Source of the DNA: Blastomyces gilchristii SLH14081
Taxonomy: Eukaryota > Ascomycota > Eurotiomycetes > Onygenales > Ajellomycetaceae
Assembly: GCF_000003855.2 (NCBI RefSeq)
Contig: NW_003101682.1
Location: 2,300,280 to 2,364,279, forward strand
Direction of reading: 5' to 3'
DNA: 64,000 nt
In this document: in pieces, positions 25,600 to 37,935 of the stretch
How positions within the stretch are numbered: the stretch's first letter is position 1
Layout of the letters: each line of letters begins with the position of its first letter
Made by a program: the position numbers and the translations under genes
The notes under the pieces: generated by a model
Database searches by the model: none
What the model was told of the DNA's origin: nothing
The model's input: only the letters and a program-made list of their open reading frames with translations

Positions 25600-26008
25600 C
25601 ATAGATAAGTGATGATACTGATCAGAGATCACATCAAAGCCTTCTCACAGAGAAAAGATAAAGAAATTACAGAATTCTACAGACTCAACTTAACAGTATT
25701 CTGAGCAGAGCTCAAGTATGCTGCAGAAGACGAACTATAGATTAAGGTTCTCAGAGTCACTATTCTCAGAATCAAGCTCTCTCTGAGGTTCTCTCTGAAT
25801 GATCACACAGAGTCATACATCACTGTGTTAGCTGAAGAGAGAGACAGCATTGTAATAGCAGTGAGAGAGACAGAGAAAGAACTGAACACAGACAAACTGA
25901 TCAGTAGAAGAGACAATATCTCACTGCAAGGCACAGTGACTATCACCACAGCTGCAAGAGAAGCAGGAGAAGAAGAAGAAGATGTGACAATAAGAGTAGT
26001 ACTTTAAC
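25600..26008 (+). pseudogene. Gag-like frame downstream of Gypsy pol
   Basis: A plus-strand frame with few stops contains 'EITEFYRLNLTVF' followed by 'AELKYAAEDEL' and 'FSLNDHTESYITVLAEERD', ending in an acidic stretch. The segment resembles part of a retrotransposon gag rather than integrase, which is odd downstream of pol. It is better preserved than the upstream pol: 25825-26007 is stop-free. It may be an extra ORF of this Gypsy lineage or a fragment of another element captured between pol and LTR. Confidence 0.4.
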
Positions 26009-26556
26009 AGTTCATTGACATCATCATCTTCATCTTCAATCAAGCTTTCTTGACAGTCACGGAGGCCGCAGCTGCACCACAAAGACATTTATTATTCACT
26101 AGAAAATGTCAGAATAAGCTTCTTATTATCTCTCAAGAATGATGCTCTCATGCACTCACTATTGCAGATAAGAGAGGGGAGAAAAATGTTTTATAGAGAA
26201 GAGAATCTTTTCAAAAAATCCTGTTACTACTGTTAGCTTTGTCTCTAAAACATATCACTTTTGCAGAGAATTTCATATATAGGACAGACTATGATGAGAG
26301 ATCTGCAAGTTACTTATTAACTACATTTTCCACATTTTAAATTGATATATAAGAAACTCACTTATCACACATTTGATTTGAACAGAGATGAGAAAGAAAG
26401 TTCTACACAGTCAGCAGAAAAACTCATCTATTTCTTTATATTACATGCAGTATACACACTATCAAATTAATTGATAATTATTACTATATAACAAAGATAA
26501 TTTCTAATTCAGTAATTTTAAGAGTATCAGAACTATATTCTTAGAGAGAAGAGTAT

Positions 26557-27089
26557 TATCACACTCTCAGCTGTATCAAGACCTTATTACAGTTTCACAC
26601 AGCTCATCACTTTCATGTGAATGATTTCATCTCATTTAAACCAGTTTTCAATCACTCTATGACATCATTTGAATGTATTATATAAAGATTCAATTGATGA
26701 ATATGAGAACTCTGCTTCTATACAAGATCAGCAGATTACTCTCTCTTGACAGTAAGACACTGCTGAGATATCACTCCAGCTATTCTTACTCATGAAATGA
26801 GAGAGAGATATTCACTCATTATCTATATAGAATAGCTAGATGCTGACTTCTTATCAAAGAAATCAGTGATTCATTTTTCTTCTACTGAAATATATACAAG
26901 AGTTACTGTATTTCTCATACAATTTTCTTAGTATACTAAGTACCATATCTGTGATATCCTTGCAATAACCCTGTAGCTCACAAGCTCACTATTTAAGCAA
27001 GATAGTCAAGCTCACTTATACAGCTTTTCAAACAACTACCTCTACATGACATCACCAACTAGCCACCGCTTCGGCTCCGTCACGTTACA
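26557..27089 (+). repeat. Right LTR of the Gypsy element
   Basis: 533 bp, aligned end to end with the left LTR. Here the first ~100 bp are mutated (TATCACACTCTCAG) while the last ~100 bp keep GC-rich sequence (CACCGCTTCGGCTCCGTCAC), the mirror image of the left LTR. Confidence 0.95.
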
Positions 27090-28599
27090 CTCTTTTACAT
27101 CTGCAGTTGTGAGACTTGTGTGTCTTGTCTGAGTTATCATTGTGAGAATGAGCTGTTCATATATTGTATTCTTCTCTCTGCATTTCTCTGTGTCTCTCTC
27201 TCTCTTTCTGAGAAGTCTTGTGTATGTTGTAATTGCATGTACAATTCTAAGACTAGCAGATATTTATTCAGTAATTATTGTCTCTGTTTTTACAGTTTTA
27301 TATGCTAACAATGATTCTTAGTTACTTCAGTATCAGAGACTATTTTAATCAAAGATACTAACACTGCTGAAATCACTCTCTTCTACTCTTAAGCTTCTTT
27401 CAGTGCTTTCTCTTTCTTTTCTGCAGAGAAGATTGTACACATACTGAATTATAAGCATTCAGCTCTGAGTGACTTTCACTGTCATTCATCTGATTCTGTA
27501 TCTTCTTCTTCAGTTTCTATCATCTCTGTCTTCTCTGCTCTAACTTCTGATTCTGTGAGTTCTATACTCTTCTTCAATTTTTCTACATACATGCATATGC
27601 ATTCCTACATTGATATATCGGTCAATCTTGTGATAAATGACATTAATGTTGTATACAGAGTGATAGAGAAATCAGAGATATATGTGATATTATTATAAGA
27701 GTGACTTACAGCTCTTAAATCTCTTACAGATCTCGAGTTTTGAGATTTTCTTTATTTTTAGCATTTTTCAGATGGCATGGTGTTGAAAATAGATTAAATG
27801 TGTGACATATGAAAATGAATAAAGTATATATGATAACATTTGTCTTTTACAGCTGACTTTTATAATTGATGATTAATTTATTATCTCTTCTCTTTCTTAC
27901 ACTTTTTCTTTGTCTGCTAGCTACTACTCTTACATAATCTCTATATAATACAGTATTCAGTGACTAGGTTTAGCAGCTTTTATCTCTTGTGATTCTGTCT
28001 CATATATTATACTGTCTCTCTTCAGCTGCTCAGACTACTACAGTAAACAGCTCATTAAAACTAATCTCACTCAATCTCTGAGTGTCTTCAGAGATTGAGA
28101 TAACTTAATCTCATACATTCACAGATGTTTCAGATGCTTTATTCTCTGTTATCTCTGTGATTGAACTGATGTAAACAGTTGAATTCAACTCTGAATTTCT
28201 TTTTCTTCTGTGATCTAACTCACATGTAAGTCTGTCACTCTGAGATTACTCTTTACTGTGTTGTATCTGCTATCTGTGATGTGTTATTGTACAATCAGCT
28301 ACAGTCTCATCACTTATTAGAGTATGATATTTATCTGATTTCTTCATTTCTTCTCATTCTTTTCTTATAATTATGAAAAGATTGAAATAAGTGAGATTAT
28401 CTGATTTGTAAGTGTCTATGATTTCTCTTACTTCATGAGACTTTTCAATTATAAGTCTCTTCTTTTTCAATACTGATAATAGTGCTGTAGATGATTATAA
28501 TTTACTCAGATCTTATATTTTTATCTTTATAAGATGTGAATTATTTATCAAGTTGTGTAAGATCTGTCTCTCTGATTTCTTCAATGCATATGTTCTCAG
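27090..28599. other. AT-rich transposon-derived sequence, no gene recognised
   Basis: Short frames only, some Ser-rich near 27480-27560. It probably contains the 3' part of the minus-strand Gypsy element that follows, but I could not identify its LTR. Confidence 0.4.
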
Positions 28600-31500
28600 A
28601 GAGTGTGATTTGAGTATTTTATAGAGCTCAAATCATCTAGATTGAAACTTCTCAGAACTCTCATTGTGTACAAGAACTTATATTCTCATCTTGAGACTCA
28701 ATTTCTTAACTAGTGAGTCTCATATTCTTTTCAATTGAATTGCCTAGTTCAGAAGTAACTTATTAGCTTTTATATATGCATGGCTGATCTCTTTCAATCT
28801 TGATTCTGCATTTATAACTGCTGTATCTGCAACTGTGACTGCTGCATCTGTAACTGCTGTTTTCTTTCTCACCTGTTTCAAAGCATTCTCTGAGATGTGC
28901 AGATGCAATTTATACAATAGATAGAATAATGAACACTTGAAGACTGTATGCTGTTAAATCTGTGTAGCTAATAGTACCTGTCTGAGATATTCATCTCATA
29001 GTTATATAGACTTGTTCACTAGATATTTCATTAGCATATTACTTAGAATTTTATTCAAGCATTTCATCTTTCTGTTTATCTGTGAATAATATAATATTGT
29101 TCTACAATGTCTTATCTGAAACTAACTTATAAAATGTCTTATCACTTCTTCTACAAGATTCACACTGTTATCAGTTAAAATCTCATATGATATTTCATAG
29201 TTGATATAGATCTCATCATATAGAAACTTTGTCATCATCTTCTCTATCATCTCTGAAACTGCTTTTATGACTGGCCAGTCAGTAGCATAGTTAATAGCAG
29301 TGATTATTCAACAATTTTCATTTGATATTTATAGCAGTATGTCTATGAGATTCATCTCTTATCATTTAAATAGTTATATTATACATTTTATCTGATATTA
29401 TACTTTCTCACATTTCAATTCTTTCTTAGATTCTTTCACAATCTGACAATTCAGACACTTGTGAGTGTACATCTGAATGTTCTGAGTCATGCTTGATCAG
29501 TATACTCTTGATTTAAGTACACTTATGAGTTTAGAACTTTCTAAGTGACTGAATTCCTTGTATATGCAAGTCATCAAATTGTATCTAAATAAATATTTCA
29601 GATAGAGAGCTTCTGCATATTCTAGATCACAGCAAAGTATAACATTGTTTTTGAATTTTCTCAGCTTGAAGTTCAGAAACATCTCTTCTACTACTTTTAT
29701 AAGATGCTTATTATTCAATATCTTGTTATTCTCTAAATGAGAGATCATTGCATTCACTCATTCTGAGTTCTTGCATCTTCTCAGTGTGTTTAATACAAAC
29801 TTCTCTTATATCTGATTCATAGAATTCTTATTCATGAAATCAAATCTGTGACTGATTGCATCAGATATCACAGCATCTGATTTCTTTCAGTATTTAATAT
29901 GAAGATTGTACACTTGAAACTCTGAGATTCAATGTGCTAAGTGTTTGAAAGGTTTCATTATTAATTATAAATAGATGAGACTTTCATGATCTGTGATCAC
30001 TGTTGTTGTATATCTGTTATTAATATATCTATTTCATAACACCAGCATGTGTTTGATTGCTAGCAATTTCTTTTTATATACTGAGTAATTGAGCTCAGCA
30101 TCTGATAGTTTTCTATCATTATATATTATCAGATGCAGCTTGTCATTCTTACTCATCTACAGAAGAGCATCTCTGATAGCTCATTCAAATACATCTATCT
30201 CAATATAGAAAGGTTTATTATAATCTGATTAAATAAGCACTGAGAATGTTATCACATATTCTCTTAGTGTGAGAAAGACCTCTTCATATATAGTATTTCA
30301 GATAATTGAATAAAACTTCTTCTTCTGCAGATTGATATCTGTTTCTCTTAAGAGATCTGAGAGTGATACAGCTATTTATATGAAATGTGTGATAAATCTG
30401 CAGTAATATGAGATCAATTCAAGAAACTGTTATACATGATGTACATTTCTCAGCTGTGATCAATTTGCTATAACATTCAATTTCTCTGGAATAAAATATA
30501 TACAGTCATCACTCATCACATATCTCATGAACTTCAACTCTTTCATTTCAAACACATACTTAATTGATTTAATATAGAGCTTATACTCTGTCAGAGTTAT
30601 AAGCACTTTATCAAGATACTTTAGATGTTCATTATATAAGTTTGAGAAAACTAGGATATTATTCAGATATACAAGACACAAGGTTTCATTCTGTTTATAA
30701 AGAATTGTATTCATCATCATTTGAAAGATAATAGACATATTTATCAGATTAAATAATATTATCAGAAATTCAAACTTCTCTCATTATATATTAAACATGG
30801 TTCACAGTACTGACAGTTTTTCTATACAGATCTGTCAATATTCTGAGAGAAGATCAATCTTTGATAGATATCAGATTTTTCTGACTATATTCAACTGTTA
30901 TTGAATCTGTGATAATGAGTATTTATTCTTGATTGTAAGCTTGTTAAGTGCTTGATAATCAATACATGTCTGTCACTTCTCATCTGTCTTTTTCATGAAT
31001 AGGACTGAAAAGCCTCATGTACTTGATAAGAATTATATAAGATTACATTCTAGAAGATCTGTGATCTGATACTTCTGTTCTTCAAGATGTGTTTGTAACA
31101 GAGAGTACATATTTTAATTGACTGATTTCATATCTCTCATGTTGATCTCATGTATGAATTCTCATTTCAGTGATAATTTCAGTGAAAGATCTGTTTAGAA
31201 GATCTTCTCATGCTTCTTCAGAAGTTTCTTTATACACTTGTTCTCTCACATATTCTTTATCTTGGTTTTCTCTGCTTTCAGATTTCATATAATATACAGA
31301 ATACTTTCAGATGAGGTCTTGCAAATCATTCTCTTTGCTTATTAATATATAAGCAGATTTAATTCTTCTATATCAGAGATATGAAATGTTCTTCTCATAT
31401 CAGTTAATAGAATTGTATAAATCATTTTCTTTCTATCAGTTAACTGCATATGACATGTACATCATTGAATCTGCAGATTGAACCTTTGAAATCAATTAAG

Positions 31501-33560
31501 TCTGAGAATAAGATTGTATTTTACATTCTGCAGCTTTCATACTCAGATATAGTAAGATTATTCTCTGAAGTATAAGAGAACTCTTACTCTTACAGATAAT
31601 ACTAAATATCAGTTATTAGATAATCTTATATATCAGAGATTCTTCACTCAGCAGACTTCTTTTAGTCTTTAAATCATATAATCATTAATATATTGCATAG
31701 AAACTTCTATATTTACTAACACTTTTACAGTCATCTCTTGATTCTTACTTAAGTACTCTCTATATATTAATATTTCAGATCTCAAGATATTGAGATGAGT
31801 GTCTGCTTTTTCATTCTTACTTATATCTCATTCAGAAGTCTGCTTTCTCTTGATATTTACAGAATTTAGAGAGTCATCTAATGCAGGCATCTCTTTCACT
31901 TTGAAGACTTTTCATAGAATATCAGTGAGTGTCTCTGAGCTCACTGATTCTGCTAGTTTTTTAACTTTCTTAACTATACATACTGTGTGTAATCTTTTAC
32001 ATCATGATTTTAATATCTGTAGCTGAAGCAAGCTTAAAACTTATAATATCAAGATTTTCACTTAGAGGATTTCTTTTTTAGAGAATTCAGTGCTTTAACA
32101 ATGATATTCAAATCTAGATTCATCATATTCAGATGTGTGATTTGTGTTATAGAAGTTTGATTATCTGTTCTCTGCTGAGATATACTCAATTACAGTATTT
32201 TCTGTTACAATTGACTCATTTATTTCTGTATAATAAGAATATTGTATACTTCTTTTATCATGTCTGATTGTGAGATTAAGTATTTTTATTTCACTCTTAA
32301 CTTAAGTGTAAGATCATGAATGAAGATCTGTAAACAGAAAGATATTAAAAGCTCTTTATTCAATATAAAATAATATAAGCTGAAGTATATGAAGTATGAT
32401 GTAAGATTACTCACTTATTTACACTCAGTAAAGTGTTTATAACACTTATCTTATATATTCACTTTCACAAAGTTGTGCAAGATTCATTTAAAAAACTGAT
32501 TTTATATTTATAAGAATGAATATCACTCTGAGTCTGTGAGATTCATCTTTTCATCAGTTATTTATAATAACTTCACTTTTCTATGTAGAATCACAGCAGA
32601 TCTTAAGACCTGTTGAAATTTTATTAACTATGTATTCATGAGTTCATATTTAATCTGATAATATAATTGCATCTAACTTAGTCAGCTGATTACAGCATCA
32701 TTTTTTCAGTCATAATTAAAGCTTAATGACTTCAGCATATCTTCTGACTTAATATATTTCAAGTTTGAATTCTCATTATATGCAGTAGTCTCAGATAATA
32801 TATATACTTCTGAAGAGATTGTGAACAATTATAGTAAGATCTTCAGATTCAGTGTGATTATCTGTCTGTATAATCATTTAATCTCTCACTAGAGATTTAC
32901 AATCTGATTTTCTCTATTCTTATTAATAATAATAATTATATCAGTGAAGCTCTTCATAGTGAATACTTAATTCACAGCAAATATCAATTGTTACTTAACT
33001 TCTATCTCAGTCTGTCACTGTGTATACAAGGCCTCAATCTCATTTAGAATTCTTGTATATGTATGAAGTTTCACTTTCAGTTCAGCAGTCTCAGCTGCTT
33101 TTCTTACTGCTTTAAGTAAACTCTCTGAGAGATTCTGTATATCTTTCAGTTCAGATAGCAGAGAAGAGTATTATTCATATTAATTAGAGAAGATGTTTAT
33201 TTCAGTGATTTCTTATTAATTATACAATGTCTATTATTATATTATTATTTGATTTCTGATTTTCTGTTATTATTATACAACTTCAGTTATAATTATTTCT
33301 TTTTTTATTCTTCTAAGTAGAGAGTGGTCTTCTTTAAATCTGATTTACTACTCTCATTTCATTTCTCATATCTTATCTGCTTACATATGTAGCATTTGTC
33401 TGAGTGTGAAGTTTTTCTTCAATAAGCAGAGTAGTATCAATCAGATATTCTTTCACTCATCACTTCTTTATACACTATCTTTTGAGATATTTTAGAATCA
33501 CACTAGCATGATAACTATGAATTACTTCATAGATAAAATTATCATGCTCTGAAAAAGTCT
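28600..33560 (-). mobile_element. Second Ty3/Gypsy element (minus strand), termini not found
   Basis: Minus-strand conceptual translation gives, from right to left, a gag/upstream region, reverse transcriptase (about 31050-30460), RNase H (about 30200-29800) and integrase (about 29480-28700). It differs from the element at 19340-27089 and has the opposite orientation. No LTR pair or target duplication could be assigned, so the ends are approximate. The Gypsy element at 19340-27089 lies at or near its left end. Confidence 0.75.
28700..31060 (-). pseudogene. Pol remnant of the second Gypsy element (RT, RNase H, integrase)
   Basis: The RT includes an open stretch (30738-30460) with 'FQMMMNTIL', 'LVYLNNILVFSNLYNEHLK' (the D-D pair of the active site reads N-N) and 'ELKFMRYVMSDDCI'. 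Upstream at about 30960 is 'CIDYQALNKLTI'. RNase H shows 'VITDHESLIYL' near 29990 and a C-terminal 'DAISHRFDF' near 29850. The integrase has 'ITAINYATDWPVIKAVSEMI' near 29250, then 'LTDNS' and 'LWDEYLRQVL'. The 'YATDWPV' style of integrase separates it from the chromodomain element. Stops at Trp and Gln codons abound. Confidence 0.85.
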
Positions 33561-33770
33561 GTACTTCTTATCAGTTTTTAGACATGTTATCAGATATCAT
33601 TCAAAGGTTGCTTAAGTCAGTGTATGATTACAGACATACACCGGCTTCTTATATACATTATACTAAATTAATTAGTGGCCGCTATAACCTCTTCATATTC
33701 ATAAGCATATTCAGAAGCGGCCGCGTTATTATCCGGCGGTCGTATGTTCTTCCGAATCACATGCAGAAGA
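33561..33770. other. Short segment with a GC-rich patch
   Basis: Contains GTGGCCGCTATAACC, GCGGCCGCG and CCGGCGGTCG at about 33675-33750, islands of unmutated GC within AT-rich DNA. This could be the protected edge of an unrecognised element. No gene supported. Confidence 0.35.
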
Positions 33771-34679
33771 ATGAGATAGAAACTACTAAGATATACACTA
33801 CTATATATCTTCTATCAAGACTTTCCCTCTTCAGAGTCTTGATATTATAGAGAATATAAGTCTGTTTCTATATAATAATATAAATATTATCAGTGAAATG
33901 TAGAGAAACTGATTATTTATATCTTAAAATAGAAGACTTTAGCCCCGGTGGCTGAATGGTTAATGCGGCCACCCGGTAGCACCTTGGCGTGGGAAATCAG
34001 GGCGTGTGGGTTCGAAACCTGCAGGGGATACATTAAATCTGGAACCCAAGCACCTCAGGTTTCTAATAAATACAGAGGTGTACAAATCGCTTCAATAAAA
34101 TTGCTCTAAGTTCCTGGGCTGGGAAGTTATTATCGCATGTATTTAATTGTCACTCCTTTGTATTTCCTATGTTCTTGTTATCTTGACATGGTCTCAACAC
34201 CTGTATTTCCTACTGTATAATCAACACTTGGCCTGTATTTAACATCACACAAGGACTCATCATAAGCTCCGCTTGCATATGAGTATAATGGAAGAATAAT
34301 AATAATAATAATAATAGAAGACTTTATCAATAATTATATTAATATAGAGTTAATTCTTAAATTCAATGAAAATTTAGTATTGCTATTCTTAATCTCTTAC
34401 AGAATCTATTGAATATTAAGATATTAAAACTAGATTTAATATATCTCACTATACAGAGATTAAAGACTCAGTCAGATCTTAAAATATACTGATTTTATAT
34501 TTATTAATATATTATTATCTGCTCATTATATATTGAATACTGTTATCAAGGTATCTTTTTGTATTTTTCTGTCAGAGATGAGCTAGATTAAAAGAGACAG
34601 TATAAGAGTGAGACTTGGTATTGATGTCTTAATACATCAAAGACAGACAGAGTTTTCACAGAGATTATTCTTCAGATGT
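33771..34679. repeat. Foldback-family repeat W, inverted copy, split by a SINE
   Basis: Reverse complement of the sequence at about 37440-37935 (and 10600-11277). The SINE at 33942-34313 interrupts it at AGAAGACTTTA. Useful because here W ends without a LINE next to it, showing that W and the LINE leader are separate units. Confidence 0.65.
33942..34313 (+). mobile_element. tRNA-derived SINE, copy 2
   Basis: Same head (GCCCCGGTGGCTGAATGG), B box GGTTCGAAACC, body and (AAT)n tail as the copy at 7202-7570. Flanked by a perfect 13-bp duplication ATAGAAGACTTTA (33929-33941 and 34314-34326). It retains GC well, so it is probably young or too short to be strongly mutated. Confidence 0.92.
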
Positions 34680-35818
34680 ATTTATTATTATTATTATTAT
34701 TCTTCAATTATAGATGTATGCAGTCAGAGACTATAATATCTATCTGAGAACTAAATGTTCTCAGAGTTTTTCCTATATCTATAAAGTTAACTATTATACA
34801 TTCATCAATTTCAGATATGCAAAATCAGAAAATTCCAGCTCAGAATACAAAAACTGTTTACAAATTACAGTGTTTTAACATCTTCTGATACTTTGAAATC
34901 ATTTGACAATATCATGACAAAAGAATAGAGAACACAGTCTTAAAGATAGATAAATTAAATAGATAGATAGAAAAGAATAGAAAGAAAAAAGTAAAGTAAA
35001 ATAAAGAGAGACTGTAATGAAATAAATTATTAAAAGATAGTATATAGCTGTTTTAACAGACTATATCTGATTAATTTCCTCCTCTTCATATTCAGATATT
35101 TCTGAATTCAGTCATTTTCTTATAGCTGCTTGAGTGTCTGATAGAAAGTCTATTAAGTATTTAATTTCTGTCTCAGTTAAGAATAAGAATCTTATATTTA
35201 ATTAACTTAGATTATACTTCTCTTTCAATCTGACTCTGAGACTATTGTATAATACACAGTGTATTATAATATACTTAGAATTCTCATTTATATTACAGAA
35301 TGAGCATTCTATTGAATTAAATCTATCATCAAATCTTTGTATATAAGATTTGAAATAGCCATGTTCTAGTTTCAGCTGTATTATAGATGAGAATATTTTC
35401 TTTTTACATTTAATTGAACAAGATTTTCACTTAAGTTTTGTTTCAAATCTTGAATAATGTATACTCTTCTTTTATTTCTATCAGCTTTTATTTCACTTAT
35501 CTAAACAAGATTCTTTTATTTTTCTCTTTATAAAAGATCAGAACATAATTTTTTGAATAGATCTGCTTAGTTCTGAGTCTTTTTTTACAGCTGAATCAGT
35601 CAATTCATTGTTATTAATATTCATATAAGCAGGAACTTAGTGTAGATAAATTATCAGCTTTGATATTCTTCTCTTTTGAATTTTTAAAACAGAGTTTAAA
35701 ATCAGTTCAAGATTTATTTGATTATTATAAATCTGACTATTTCTAAGTCTTTTTAAAGCAGCTTGACTATCAGAGAATATTCATATCTCTTTCAAACTAT
35801 TCTCTCTTTTATGAGACT
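34680..35818 (-). mobile_element. LINE copy, 5'-truncated
   Basis: Minus-strand 3' part of the LINE: (TTA)n tail complement, 3' UTR, C-terminal zinc motif and part of RNase H. It is truncated at a point equivalent to about 16805 in copy A. RIP-type stops throughout. Confidence 0.85.
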
Positions 35819-36570
35819 ACAGGTGCTAGCTACTCACAGAATGCATCTTAAGCTAATTACATTTAACTCTCTATAATTAACTGATCACTGCATCTATTCT
35901 CTCAAGCTAGTCACTAATTTCCAGAGATGTTAGTTAGTGACTGTTATCACTCACTTGATAATGTACACATCAAGCTTCCGGTTGCTGATCTCAGTCTCAT
36001 TAGATGCTTATAGGCCTATCAATCAGTCATCATGACCTCACTCTGTATTAGAAACTAATTATAGACTTGATAACTACAGTTCTCTCTGTCAGTATTAGAG
36101 ATTAACAGTGAGTTTGCAGATACTAGTCTATCAGAGTACTCTATCTAGAGTCTAGATATATGTCTAGATCTGCTAGTCAAGTGATTTTCAAAATCATTCT
36201 CTATATTTGAGAAGAAGCTAGGCTCTGATGACAGCTCTAGTTAGAGACTTGTTTAAGTAGTGTATAATTACTATATTAGACTTGACTCTATATCATTAGA
36301 ACCTTGACAGATGCACAGTAGAATAGTGAGATATTAACATCTTATATCAGCTCTGATGAGTGTTCACAGAATCTCACTTAACTAGTGACTTGACTTACAG
36401 TAGAGAGTTCTACCCTGTATCAAGCCTTACTAATTAGACTCAGCCTCTATTACATGAGGGCTTTCATAGGTAAGAAGTGACAGATGTCAGTAGTGAGATT
36501 CGAACTCACACACCTCTAATGTGTGCGGCCTTGGTTACCAGTCTTATCAACTGAGTCACGCTGGCTCAGA
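35819..36570 (-). other. Repeat Z with a tRNA-like head, copy 2
   Basis: A longer version of 9829-10390. The tRNA-like part on the minus strand lies at about 36486-36567, with GTGACTCAGTTGATAAGAC and B box GAGTTCGAATCTC, better conserved than copy 1. About 670 bp without coding capacity run leftwards to the LINE junction. Candidate second SINE family. Confidence 0.55.
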
Positions 36571-37566
36571 TATGTTTGTTAATTATATACTTGATATTAT
36601 TTCTGAGGTATTCTTTTGTATTTTTCTGCTGCAGATGAGCCAGATTGAGAAGAGCGGTACAAGAGTGAGACTTGATATTGATGTTTTGAAATATCAAAGA
36701 TAGACAGGGTTTTCGCGGAGATTGCATCTCAGATATCTTTACAATTACAGATCAGAGATCTTTTAAAATCAAGAAGATTGACACATATAACTAGATCTCT
36801 TCATCTTACAATTTGAATGGCAATTTGGCCCGGGGTTGTGGTGTGATAGAGGTGAACAGGGAATAATCTCACACAGGAGTTTCAAACAATATCTGGTTCA
36901 CATTTGACTGAATAACCCCACAACCACATGAGGTATGCGGTCAGTGATGGGGTCAAAATGCTTGTATGATTGAGAGCCTTTCGATAAATCTATCAGCGGG
37001 TTCTTATTCGAAAAATTGAGTGAGTTTATAGTAAAGCGGTTGATTGAACACTATAACTTTCAAAAGTGAAACAGTATTACTGTATCTATATCAACCGCTC
37101 CACCACGAACTCGCTCGATTTTTCGAATAAGAACCCGCCGATAGATCCATCGAAAAGCCCTCGATCATACGAGCATTTTGACCCCATCGCCGACCGCATA
37201 CCCCGTGTGGTGATGGAGTTATCCAGTCAAATGTGAACCAGACGTCGTTCGGAACTCCTGCGTGGGATTATCCCCCATTCTCCCCTACCACACCACAACC
37301 CCGGGCCAAATTGCCATACAAATTGTAAGGTGAAGAGACCTAGCTGTATGCACCAATCTTCTCGATTTTGGAAGATCCCTGATCTGTAGTTGTGGAGATA
37401 TCTGAGGAGCAACCTCCGTGAAAACCCTGTCCATCTTTGATGTTCCAAAACACCAACACCAAGTCCCACCCTCGTACCGCCCTTCCCAATCTGGCCCATC
37501 CCCGGCAGAAAAATACAAAAAGATACCTCAGTGATAATATCAAGCACATAATCAACAGACAATGAG
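36571..37566. repeat. Long inverted repeat (foldback element), ~475-bp arms, ~47-bp loop
   Basis: The left arm (36571-37043) is the reverse complement of the right arm (37091-37566). Landmarks pair along the whole length: CTTGATATTATTTCTGAGG with its complement near 37530; GGCCCGGGGTTGTGGTGTG with its complement near 37295; and GGTTCTTATTCGAAAA with its complement near 37120 next to the loop. The right arm keeps GC; the left arm has lost much of it by transitions. Frames of up to 111 codons in the right arm have no recognisable motif. Confidence 0.88.
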
Positions 37567-37935
37567 TCAACAGCACATCAACAACTATAAAATCAGTATA
37601 TCCCAAGATCTGACTGAGCCTTTGATCCCTGCACAGTGAGATATATTAAATCTAGTTTTAATATCTCAATATTCAATAGATTCTGCAAGGAATTGAGAAC
37701 AGTAATACTAGATTTCTATTGAATTTGAGAATTAACTCTATATTGATATAATCATTGACAAAGTCTTCTATTTTGAGATATAAATAACCAGTTCCTCTAC
37801 ATCCCGCTGGCAATATTTACATTATCATATAGAAACAGACTTATATTCTCTATAATATCAAGACTCTGAAGAGAGAAAGTCTTGATAGAGAGTATACAGT
37901 AGTATATATCTTAGCAGTTTCTATCTCATTCTTCT
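37567..37935. repeat. Tail of foldback-family repeat W
   Basis: Non-coding AT-rich sequence shared with 10975-11277 and, inverted, with 33771-34440. It contains the short palindrome TCAAGACTCTGAAGAG...CTTTCTCTCTTCAGAG-like arms around 37857-37885. Confidence 0.6.

Larger units (their letters stand above)
19340..27089 (+). mobile_element. Ty3/Gypsy LTR retrotransposon with chromodomain
   Basis: A complete 7,750-bp element flanked by a perfect 5-bp target duplication CTCTT (19335-19339 and 27090-27094). The two LTRs are 533 bp each and begin TGT (TAT in the mutated right copy) and end ACA. Inside on the plus strand are gag, protease, reverse transcriptase, RNase H, integrase and a C-terminal chromodomain, the order of the chromodomain-bearing (chromovirus) lineage. 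A further gag-like frame lies between pol and the right LTR. All coding parts carry RIP-type stops. Confidence 0.95.

Noticed and set aside
37227..37562. 111-codon minus-strand frame in the right foldback arm
   Set aside because: Overlaps two other open frames in the same arm, has no recognisable domain, and its openness follows from the GC-rich unmutated sequence.
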